A stretch of DNA of 64,000 bases, from NCBI RefSeq assembly GCF_000346465.2, contig NC_034015.1, positions 11,942,637-12,006,636 of the forward strand, given 5' to 3'. Below the pieces are notes generated by a model that was not told the origin of the DNA, did no database searches, and saw nothing but the letters and a program-made list of their open reading frames with translations. The stretch comes from Prunus persica. Lineage: Eukaryota > Streptophyta > Magnoliopsida > Rosales > Rosaceae. Of this stretch, positions 22,134-32,534 are shown one piece after another (the stretch's first letter is position 1; each line of letters begins with the position of its first letter). The translations under genes were made by a program, and so were the position numbers.

Positions 22134-22568
22134 ATGTCAACTCAAGAACTGTTTCTGGTCCCTCGACACCTATTTTTGAGTATCGATGCATGTACAACGA
22201 TGTTCATGGCTGACATTTTGTCTAGGCTTAATTTTCCACATAATGTGCATGGAAATTTTACTCGAAAAATATTTGACATGGTTGAATCTACACACTCCAC
22301 CATGGGGGCTGGCGCCATTGTTGTGACACTAAAATATCTGATCATTGTCATTGTGGATCTCGATGATTCTCAGGTTAGTGATGATGATCATGCTAGGGCT
22401 ATGCATCAGTCCATGGAGACATATAAAGGCAAGTTCATTCCAGCAACCGCCTCGGCCATCAAGGGTTTGGAGAAAGTTAGAGTGGAGGGATTGGGTTTGG
22501 GAGCTGATAAGGTGTGTGTTATTTGTATGGAGGGCTTTGAGGCTGGTTTGGGAGCTGATAAGGTGTGA
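22134..22568 (+). pseudogene. truncated RING-finger protein, relative of the gene at 12792
   Basis: The 144-codon frame carries the pre-RING segment FIPATASAIKGLEKV and the first two zinc ligands (CVICMEGFE), then repeats GLGADKV and stops at 22566-22568. The remaining six RING ligands are absent. A 23-bp word is repeated 51 bp apart (22494-22516 and 22545-22567), and the stop lies at the end of the second copy, so a local duplication and rearrangement removed the finger. It could still be transcribed, but could not fold a RING. Sequence after 22570 is Pro/His-codon-rich (cca/cac) and unrelated. Confidence 0.75.
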
Positions 22569-22799
22569 GAGTTCTAAGAAAAATAAAACAACAATATACA
22601 CTGCCGCTATCACCACTTCTACAACCACCAAATTTTCATGACCATCATCACCACCAACATCGCCACCGTCACCATACCAGTTTCCACCACCCCGCATCTA
22701 GCCTTCCACCACCACCCCTGCCCCACCTTACCACTAATAGCCCCATCATTAGCATCATACATAATGACACGATCACTACTATCACAAGAAGATAAATAT

Positions 22800-23700
22800 T
22801 AATTTTCATGTTTAAATTCGTTATACTTTTAGATTAGTCAAACAAGTAAATTTACAAATTCTAGAACGTTAATTTTTAATTATATTATTTTATTAAATCA
22901 TAATCAACAATTCTCATATTGAGTTTGCTAGTATTAATTGTCAATGTGCGTGTGAACAACTATGATGATTATTAGTCATACACGTGTGGTTATCTTATCT
23001 TATGATGAGAAATAGATATATTTATGTAGAGTCTTGTGTTATTGCGGGGTTCCTTATTTGAGAGGTGCACTTTGTGAGGCTCACTCCGCATTGTTTTTCA
23101 ATGATCCAAATTATTATCTTTCAAGTCTTTATTAAGTAATCATCTTTCATTAATAATATCATACAAATGTAAACCATTAAGGTACATATATTGTGATGAA
23201 ATAGATAGACAAACATGGTTTATTAACTATACACACCTAATCAAATGGTTATACATTTTTCAATTTTGGTGATTTGTTGTAAGGATGATCTGTGAAGTAA
23301 GACTTTAAAATTAGACTGTCATCTCGTTGGAATACAATGCATATAATGGATTCTATAGGAGCATGTCTCAAACAAACTTATTTAAGTAATACTGCAATTG
23401 AAGCTCCCTCTATTTATGTATATTCTGCTTTTAGTTTCATGCGAAATATCGAGTATTAATAATTAAAGAGCAACACAATGTGCACGTGAACAATTCTATA
23501 AATAGCTTATTAGTGTGAAATTCGTACCAATCAATGATTCTCAGTTACAGATACGTAATTATTTCATAAATAAATAGAAAATAGGCTACACTCAGGAATG
23601 AAATATCTTCTAATTACCTTTTGCCAAATTTCTAATAATTTTACCTCAACTTAGAAAATTCATCCAATGAGTCAGTCCATAAACAAATTGAAACTCTAGC
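22800..23700. other. intergenic, MITE remnant inside
   Basis: At about 23035-23420 there is a diverged copy of the MITE at 7099-7500 ('ttccttatttgaga' on the left, 'tcaaacaaacttatttaag' on the right). The rest is AT-rich without recognised features. Confidence 0.5.
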
Positions 23701-24272
23701 CATTTTCGAATTTACAAAAAACAGAGCACATGGAAGTTGGAAACTTGAAACCAAACACAAACACAAAATAAAACACTCCCAAAAAAATATTTATATATAA
23801 AAAATAAAAACAAGAGAAACCAAAGCCAAAACCAAAGTCGTAGAAAGACTCGTATGGTATAAAAGAAAAGAGGCAGAGCCACCTCTTTTCTCTTCTCTCT
23901 CTGCGTCTCTCTTAATTCAGGAAATGGAGTTGGAGCCAACAAAGATTACTTTCACTTCCTCTGTAAAACCCTAATTGTCGATCCCCCCTCCCCCTTCTCT
24001 ATTTTTCTCTTCTTTTTCTCTCAATAGCCCCCACGTTCTCTCTCTACAATCTTCGATCCCTCTCCGCTAATCGATCCACTTCAATCACTTCTCAAAAGCA
24101 GAGGAAGAAGAAGACCCTTTATTTATTTCTTTGCCCTCTCTGAAACCCCGAAATTTCCCAATCCAAAGCTCTCGATCTGCGGCGCTCGATTTTGGGGGTT
24201 GAATTTATTTATTTATTTAGGGTTTTGGGCTTCTCGGGTCCGTCAAGGCTGGCGGGTATTCGGGTCAAGTAA

Positions 24273-24419
24273 ATGGCGGATCCGCCTGGTATCCGCCTGC
24301 GTCGCACGTGTGGTTTCTTCGAACAAAGGCTTGCTGTTGTGTGTGTATTTTCTCGATTGGGTAGGATAGGGTTACGTTCTTGCTGTGAAGAGACTGAAGA
24401 TTTTTGCTGCCTAGAGTGA
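24273..24419 (+). promoter_or_regulatory. possible 48-codon upstream ORF in the CCR4 leader
   Basis: An ATG in 'gtaaatggcggatcc' opens a frame of 48 codons (MADPPGIRLRRTCGFFEQRL..., Cys-rich end) that stops at 24417-24419, 16 nt before the CCR4 start codon. It may be translated in the mRNA and reduce CCR4 translation. Alternatively, 'gtaaat' at 24269 and 'tttttgctgcctag' ending at 24414 could be the borders of a 5' UTR intron, which would remove it. Confidence 0.4.
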
Positions 24420-24435
24420 GAAGCGAAAAAAAAGC

Positions 24436-27400
24436 ATGCTGAGCGTGCTACGCGTGCACCTCCCTTCGGATATTCCCATTGTAGGCTGTGAGCTCACGCC
24501 ATACGTACTCCTGCGCCGGCCTGACAAGACTGTCACAACAGACGATGTGCCCGAGTCGGCCCCTCTTGATGGCCACTTCTTGAGGTACAAGTGGTAAGTG
24601 TCAATTTCCCCAATCAATTTTAAGTTTTGTTAGGTTTTTTTTTTGCTGCTGTGAATTTGGTTTTTCGGGTGCTTCTATTCCTGAGATTTTCTGGGTTTTG
24701 AGCTTTGTTTGTGGCCTCTGGATGGTGTGAGGTTGTTGTTGTTACTCAGGTTTAGGCAAAGATTTTAGCTTCAAGTACATCTACAGGGAAAAAGCTTCTG
24801 GGTATATAGCTTTGATGCATATTTGTAGTTTTACTTATATTTATGCTCTCCGTCATTTCATGGGTTTTCATATGATTTCACAACATCTTTTTAAGTAGGG
24901 GGTTTTTTTTTTTTAACAAAAGAAAACGGTTTCTTGAGATATCTATGTCAATGTTGTGTATTTGTCTTTTTACATTCATGAGTGTTTAATTTATATTCTT
25001 GAATTTGAATACTCTAGATATACAGCATTAATTTCTTGAATTGTGCAATTGAATGAATTGCAATAATTGAAAGATCTTAATAATATCATTTACTTTAGAA
25101 TAAAAGGCAAATGATTTGTCACGGATTCAGTGGCCATATGACACATTGCAACCGGGCCAAATTGCGTGATGAGTTAGGCTTTGCAAGTCTAGAATAGTAT
25201 GTTATAATAAGAAATAGTAGCAGAGCGATGAATGCTGAAACAGCTGTAACATTGCGAAATGTCAAAGTGTCGATACCTGTTTGGAAATCCAGGTTGCATT
25301 ACTACCATTTTTTGCTACTACACATACGTTCAGGAGTGCATACTCCTCCAATGGTATGTATTAAAAATATGTTTCGAGAATTTATTGTGTGGCTGAGTGG
25401 TTGGGGCTCATAGCTCCACTGATAGACACTTACCGTGCAGCTACCGATATAATTATTGTGCGGCTGTGTTGTGATGAAAACCTACTGTTTGGTGGGGCTT
25501 ACCGCCGATTGCACCTACGACCAGAATTCATCTCTCTCCCCCTTCCTTGGATCCAAAAAAAAAAAAGAAAAAAGAAAAGAGAAAAGAGAAAACCTGATGA
25601 AGGAGTTTTGGCATACTTTTTATTATCTTGCCATATTCTTTCGTGGGTTTCTTCAATAATAACCAGTTTTTGTAGGCCCATTAGATAACTAACTTAAATA
25701 AAAAATAAATTAAGAAGTAACCTGTTTTGGACTATGTCAAGTCCGGGCCATATTTGAGATTGATTTCAGATGTGGGCTGATGAGATTGGGGGTCGAGATC
25801 TTGACCCACAGCTTGACTGGCGTGTTGACCTCATTGTGGTCATTTCAAGTCCAAAACAGGTTAGTTTTCTAAGTTTATTGAAAAGGGGATAGTTTCAATA
25901 GGCCTGTGTAAATGGGTTATTTTACAAAGGAGCCCTTCTTTTGTTCTCCGTCTGATGTGTATTTAACCTCAATTCTTATCCATGGATTATACAATTTTAC
26001 GGCACAAACTAGTTAGAGTGTATCTTTTAAACCTTTTTTAAATATGCAGTTTGCAATAAGTCATGTCAGGAGCCGGACTAACAATTTTCGGTCATTGAGG
26101 GGAAGAAGAAAATGTACCCATTCCTTTAAGCTTTGTGCTATGCAATTAATGAGGAGATTCCCCCATTAATGGCCAAATATTGGGTATTTAATTTGCACAG
26201 GATATTGAACGCTGTGATAATAGTTGATCGAATCAGCACAGTTCAGTGGTTTATTGGGCTTAAATTTTATGCCACTTTCATTTTTTATGCAATTAACAAG
26301 GTGACGTTTCCGTCAACAAATGACAAATTATTCGGTGTAATTTGCACCTGATACTGTACGTAATGATAGATCTTGTAGTTGTGCCCTTACTTATAGTTTC
26401 TGGTTTAATGGTGGTTTCTGTGATTTACAGTGGCCATTCTGAATCTTGATTGCCAGGTATCGTATACAAAAGTGATAAAAAAGTTGGCTGTCTGCAGTAT
26501 ACATCCATCCGAGCAAGCCACATTGCAGTGTCTAGGTTTGTGTCAAGGCCAAAATACCTGTTACCAAAAGTTACCATTGTTCTCCCAAGTGCTTCTCAGA
26601 TGCATGGCAGCATCACCGTGTTTTGCATGACCGTGCTGCTAGTGCTGTAAATGAAAATGGAAATGAGGAAGAAGAGGTGTTTGGGCGCTTCAATAGCTCT
26701 GGATCTGGAGTACTCAACACTAGTCTATCTGGATCAGTGTCAAGCACGAGTTTGACAAATGGTTCAGCACCTTTATATCCTGCGGCTGTTACCCAAAGGA
26801 GTGGTGGTGAAACATGGTTTGAAGTGGGACGCTCTAAAACGTATACGCCTTCAGCTGATGATATTGGGCATGTTCTTAAGTTTGAATGTGTTGTGGTCGA
26901 TGCTGAATCAAAAGTACCTGTGGGACATGTCAATACCATATTAACTTCCCGTGTCATTCCAGCACCCTCTCCAAGTCCACGCCGTCTGGTTCCTGTCAAT
27001 GGAGTTGATGTGATGGGGCATTTGGATTCAGATGGCCGTATTTCATCTTCTGGAACTTTTACTGTGCTTTCGTACAACATTTTGTCTGATGTGTATGCCA
27101 CCAGTGAATCATACAGTTACTGCCCCTCGTGGGCACTTTCTTGGCCTTACCGCAAACAAAATTTGTTGCGGGAAATTGTTGGCTATCGTGCAGATATTGT
27201 TTGTCTTCAGGAGGTATTATAAATCTTACTTTTGTTGTCTAGCCAAATCGGAATTCAGAAATGTCTTATAGATATTTGGATGTATTGAGTTATGCATTAT
27301 GCATGTAAAAACTGATTAATGGCCCTCTCAGGTTCAAAGCGATCATTTCGAGGAATTTTTTGCCCCCGAGCTGGACAAACATGGTTATCAAGCACTATAC

Positions 27401-29086
27401 AAGAGAAAAACAAATGAGGTGGTCTGTTACTATCCCTTATATTTATTACAGCTGCAATAAACTTCTTATTCATTATGGGGTCATAGATTTAAAAATTTCT
27501 TGCCATTAATTTGCATTCTTTGGCGTCAGGTTTTCACTGGGGGCGCACAAGCAATTGATGGTTGTGCAACATTTTTCCGTAGAGACAGATTTTCACATGT
27601 CAAAAAATACGAGGTTTGGAGAAAAAGAGAGGGAGAGAGAGTAGTATACATAAATTTTAGTTTTATTTGGTTCTTCTTAGTATGGAGTTTGTGTTAATGC
27701 AGGTTGAATTCAACAAGGCTGCTCAGTCTTTGACTGATGCCATGATTCCAAGTAATCAGAAGAAAAGTGCTTTAAATCGATTAGTTAAGGTAGGTTTGTT
27801 CTTTATGAATTTTATAAGTTGGACCTGATCTTTTTGAAATGATCTTGGTCTATGATGCTCATGTCTGGATCTCAATATCTGTAGGATAATGTTGCGCTCA
27901 TAGTGGTTCTGGAAGCAAAGTTTAGCAATCAGGGAGCTGATAATCCTGGGAAACGGCAACTTCTTTGCGTGGTATGAGATGCATGTTGTATTGTTATTAC
28001 TCCTAGATGCTTTTTGTTTTCTTTTCAACTGCCTTGACGCCAATGCACGGGCATCCTTCATGGTGTTTTTGTAATCATGTTTTTCTCGTGGTATGGAGTA
28101 CAGGCAAATACACATGTAAATGTCCACCAAGATCTAAAGGATGTCAAACTCTGGCAGGTAACTCATGTTTCTTAGTTCTGCCATGTGCAGTGCATTTGTT
28201 TAAATATTTTCAAGATGACATTGGATTTTGCGTTTTTCATGTTTCTTATCAGGTTCATACTCTCTTAAAAGGATTAGAGAAGATAGCTGCCAGTGCAGAT
28301 ATACCGATGCTGGTGTGTGGGGATTTTAGTTCAATTCCTGGAAGGTCTGTTGATTATTTCTGATGATTTTATTTTGAATTGAAAATTTATTACTGGTATG
28401 TTGCTTGCTTAAGGTACTGCTGAACTTTGTTGCAGCGCTCCTCATACACTTCTTGCTATGGGAAAGGTAGATCCATCACATCCAGATTTACAAGTAGACC
28501 CTCTTAATATACTGCGCCCTCTCAGCAAGCTGATACATCAGCTTCCACTGGTAATACATGCTTTGTAATGTACTGGCTTGTTTCTCAATTGTTATTAAAG
28601 TTTTTTTTCCTTTTTAATTGGGAGGGGAAGATATACATGTTTTTGGGTTCTATGGCTTGTGCTGATTGTGGCTGAATCCTTATTGGAACTCACAGGTAAG
28701 TGCGTATTCATCATTCGCAAGATTGGGAGTTGGTCTAGGTATGGAGCAGCAGAGAAGGAGAATGGACCCCACCACGAATGAGCCATTATTTACAAATTGC
28801 ACTAGAGATTTCATTGGTACCCTGGATTACATATTTTACACCGGTAAGTTTACAGATTACAAATTTGTTTGAGTTGTTCATATTTATACCTCTTTTGATA
28901 GATCAATTCTTCATAAAGCTATTTAATGTATTGGTTGCAGCGGACTCTTTAACGGTGGAGTCCTTGTTGGAGCTCTTGGACGAGGAAAGCTTAAGGAAAG
29001 ACACAGCGCTTCCTTCCCCAGAGTGGTCATCAGATCACATTGCACTTCTAGCTGAGTTTCGCTGCAAGCCTAGAATTAGACGTTGA
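24436..29086 (+). CDS. CCR4: CCR4-type poly(A) deadenylase (CCR4-NOT complex, CCR4a/b-like), exon 2 frameshifted
   Basis: Exons: 24436-24593, 26457-27213, 27332-27418, 27530-27613, 27703-27789, 27885-27971, 28104-28157, 28253-28344, 28436-28550, 28696-28843, 28941-29086. The start MLSVLRVHLPSDIPIVGCEL matches plant CCR4a/b. A Cys/His-rich finger is encoded early in exon 2. The exonuclease-endonuclease-phosphatase domain follows: FTVLSYNILSD, DIVCLQEVQ (Mg-binding Glu), ANTHV, CGDFSSIPGS, and SSDHIALLAEF (catalytic Asp-His). The enzyme shortens poly(A) tails in P-body/cytosolic CCR4-NOT. Length without errors would be about 603 residues, as in Arabidopsis. Odd: within 26472-26550 three single extra bases (after CAA, in GTTG, in GGTT) cause stops in the first shifted frame, then restore frame. 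Everything after is intact, so assembly error or a very young lesion is likely. Confidence 0.9.
25388..25575 (+). repeat. tRNA-derived SINE-like copy in CCR4 intron 1
   Basis: 'tggctgagtggttggggctc' is a good tRNA A box (TGGCTGAGTGG) and the segment ends in an A-rich tail (25555-25595). The B box near 25510 is poor and I see no target duplication. Confidence 0.5.
25718..25863. mobile_element. small inverted-repeat (MITE-like) element in CCR4 intron 1
   Basis: TAACCTGTTTTGGAC at 25718-25732 is perfectly inverted at 25849-25863 (gtccaaaacaggtta), and partial pairing ('tcaagtcc') continues inward. Length 146 bp, non-coding. The superfamily is unclear. Confidence 0.6.
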
Positions 29087-32000
29087 CACATTGTACTTCT
29101 AGCTGGGTATGCTCTCAAATCTTTTTTGTTTCCATCTGATTCCAGATGAATATTTTATGGAATATGTATATTTGGTCTTGGTTGAAAAGTTTGTTTGAAG
29201 GGCTTCATGGTTTTTATCATTTACTAATCATTTTTCACAGATATAATGAATTACAAAGTTTGAGCTATCTATTTGTTTATTACTTGTTGACCCTTTTCAA
29301 CTCCAGTCCATGGAAGTCAATTTAGGGAAATTGTTGGCATGAGGGGGGAAGGTCAGATGCACTAGTGAAATGCATCCAATTTAAATTAATTTACAATAAA
29401 GTGTTTTGGATTGTTTTCCCTCCTTGAAAGGTTCAGAGCGTGGTGCTTAGAATACTGTAGTTAGATTGATGATTGTATCGCCAATTATGCCAGTGTGACA
29501 TCTGCTTAGTTGGTTCTGGCTAATATTAACTCATGCTTGCTTAGAGGAGGCTCTCAGTGTGAAATATCCTACATTATTGTTAAGAGACTTGTGTTTTTTA
29601 TGCAAATTAAATGTATAATTTTTTCCGCTTATGTGGTTCTTGTGTTTATTTCAACCTCAATGCATGTAGGAGAGAGGTCTGGAGACATCCAAGAAAAAGG
29701 CTGAGAGAGAAGCTGCTGGATGAAGTTAAGTTATTGTAAGAATGGTAGATCGTGCCCCTAGTTCTTTCCAGGTATCTCCTTGTGGGATCCTTGCAATGAT
29801 CTGCTTTGTATTATGCCACCTTTGTCTTATAGAAAAGTTATTATGATGCCCTGCTCAATTGCCGATCTCGTTTTTGCCAATAGAATTTCTTAGATGCTCA
29901 CCTGCTGATCGTATCATCTTAGTCTTAATCCTGTACTCTAATCCCTGAAAGGCAAGTGGTTAGTGGCCTGCAATTGTTTGCTCCCTTTCTTTTTTATACC
30001 TTGAGTTCTTGAAGCTCTTGTTCACAGCGCCCTTTCTCCTTTTTCTTCCATTTTAATTTTTGGTAAGGGAACAAAGGATAAGGAATAAGATTTTTATTTT
30101 ATTTTTTCCGAAGGGTTCCCCTTTTCTCTAAAACAGCTCTTCTTGTTTGAAGCAGGAACTGCATTGGTTTTCTATTTCAGTGTAAATTATATAATAGTAG
30201 CCATATGTGAGGTTGCGTTAGTCTTTGTGTGGTGTTTTCTATTCGTAAGTGAATGTTGAGAGAGAATTTCCATTATTGAGCAAGCAAAAGGAGGGAATTA
30301 TTTTTGAACTCAGGCAGTCAATGAACGCTGGTGCTACCAATCAGAAATTTAAAAAAAAGAAAAGAAGGTAGTGTGCGGTTTCATTCTAAATCTTATTGAA
30401 CGTGAGCGTACGGTCGACCATGAACGTGAGGGTAGTCAATTTGGGCCGGTAATTTGGGCCATTGTTGAACAATTCAATTGAAGAAGGATGCACATAGGGT
30501 TGATGGGTTACGTTACAATCGTGGGTTTGGAAAGTGAATTGGAACGCATGTCTTCCAAAATGCTTTGTCAACAAAGAGTTCTGCTACCGGTTTTGTCAAC
30601 GAAAAAAGTTCAAGTGGTTAAAAAGCATTTACTCTTGTATATGAGGTACGAGGTTTGGTTTCCCCATCCCTCAATATCACTTGTATTTAATTATGGTCAT
30701 CGAAATTTAAAGGATTATAGTCATCCACATCTGGAAGATTATAGAGATCGTCCAATTTGTTCAAATGATCCTCAACTATTTCTCAACCCTAATTTTGCAG
30801 TCCTTACCAATAAACCAGAAACATGCAAACTTGAAGTTACCAATCTTTCAGCATCCTACAAATGCATTATTATGCAGTGCTATGCAAGCCTTGCAAGAAT
30901 TAAACTAAAACAAATTTGGGAGATTCACTATTATATTCAATATATGAGTCCAAATTATAAAAATACCATATATGAAACGGACTTTAAAAATACATCCAAA
31001 GCTCATTTACAACATAACAAAGTGACTTTTAACTTCTTATAAATTACAAAATTGCAATTGATTTCTTAAAACAAGCCCAACCCCAAAAGCTCGTAAAAAC
31101 CCAAAACACTCAATAGGGCATCAAAGTAATTTAATAATCAAAATTAAATTAAATAGAGCCAGCCGTTATTTTTTGGGTTTGTTTATAGAAATTAAATGGT
31201 GTATGATTTATTTGCATTTTTGTACTAAGAATGGGTATATGACTAAATATCTCAACAAATTTTCTCTCTTTTATAAATCCTTTTCTCAAAGGTTTCTAGA
31301 GCCTTTCCGTGTCTGACATCTGCCTCCTCCACAAGAAAAACTTGCATGTTTCGAGGATAATCATGCGTGGCAGAACATGATTGGTTGCAAGTTGTTACTT
31401 GTTTGTTTTCTTAAGCTTGGCTTTGTTTTAGGCAAACAAGTACAAAGAATCCGTCCAGGCCTTGGAATCAGAGTCAATCTCATTCCTGCAATAAGCGTCC
31501 CTTCTGTCTGCGGATGTATCTGAATGACGTTGCATCACTGCAACCGCGGCCATGGCATTCTATTATTTGCCATATCAGGTACAAATTTTGTGCATCAAGC
31601 TTGAATATATAAAACCCTTAAAAACAGAATAGAAAATAAAGGATGGAGAGGCATCAAAAGATAAAAAGAATGGAGATGGGTTAGTGAAAATCTACTTTAT
31701 CTTTCTTCTGTTGGTAATTTTACAGGCTCAAATAGGACCTTGGGGAGAACGATTCTTTGGCAATAGTTGCAGGTTCATCGCTAACAAGATGGTGTCGCTA
31801 TTAATATATTTCTTGGTCAGAATGACACTTGAAATTCTAGCTACAAAAATAGCACAATGACAGTTTATTTTGTTTGTCACGCAGAGAAGCAATTTTAACA
31901 TCAAGCAAAGTGTGATAAATAAACATTGCACTTGCGCCATACTTGTATACTGTAAGCTCAATCAGCGTGATGCAGACCCCAAACATTTGGAAATTAAGAT

Positions 32001-32263
32001 GGACTGAAGATCAGAGTATAGTCAAGCCGCCACATCCACTGCATGCCCACACCAAAACTTCTGATGTCCATTGATTGAATATCCACGAATCCAAGAACAA
32101 TCCTGAAAAACATATATATGGTAATCATGCACAAGACCAGAGAGACGAAGATATCTAAAAGCTTATAACGTGATAAACAGAAGTGGAGTACCACAGCAAC
32201 AGAAACCATAATATTTCCATTACAAATATTAAGAACAAGATACAAAAATATTACGCGTTATGA
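29087..32263. other. 3' flanks of CCR4 and of the F-box gene, no further gene recognised
   Basis: Just after the CCR4 stop, a diverged copy of 'cacattgcacttctagctga' recurs (29037 and 29087), a 50-bp local duplication. A SINE-like copy lies at 30607-30690 ('gaggtacgaggtttggtttc', 'cccctcaatatcacttgta' type words). The 184-codon frame at 30488-31042 crosses that SINE and has no domain, so I treat it as fortuitous. Confidence 0.5.
30607..30690 (+). repeat. SINE-like copy
   Basis: 'aagtggttaaaaagcattta' and 'ccctcaatatcacttgtatt' match the pattern seen at 11529-11615 and 63297-63390. Ends are not defined. Confidence 0.5.
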
Positions 32264-32277
32264 GGCTACTCAAGATT

Positions 32278-32373
32278 TGTTTTTTTTGGATCAAGGGGGA
32301 GGAGGTATTTGAACTTGAGACCTCTTCCAACATTAGGAAGAGAAATACCACTAGACCAAAAGCTCGTTGGTAA
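32278..32373 (-). repeat. tRNA-derived SINE with target-site duplication
   Basis: On the minus strand the element starts 'accaacgagcttttggtcta' with A box TGGTCTAGTGG and B box 'ggtctcaagttcaaatacc', and ends in poly-A. The plus-strand flanks 'ggctactcaagatt' (32264-32277) and 'ggctaatcaagatt' (32374-32387) are a 14-bp target duplication with one mismatch. It sits just beyond the F-box gene's coding end. Confidence 0.85.
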
Positions 32374-32534
32374 GGCTAATCAAGATTGAATAGAAGAACT
32401 TGACATGCCACAAAAGTAAAGTACTTCAATGGATAGATTGTGATTTCTTATCTACTCAAGTTGTGGTTCGTGATGATATACCTTAATGGAAGGAAACTGA
32501 ACCATTTCATCCGCAAGTTTCCAAATGACATGCA

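Noticed and set aside
22565..22795. 76-codon Pro/His-rich frame after the truncated RING
   Set aside because: Low-complexity cca/cac sequence without a start context or domain; it overlaps the end of the broken RING frame.
26613..27101. 162-codon minus frame opposite CCR4 exon 2
   Set aside because: Antisense shadow of a conserved coding exon.
30488..31042. 184-codon open frame
   Set aside because: It crosses a SINE-like copy, is AT-rich with random composition and has no recognisable domain.
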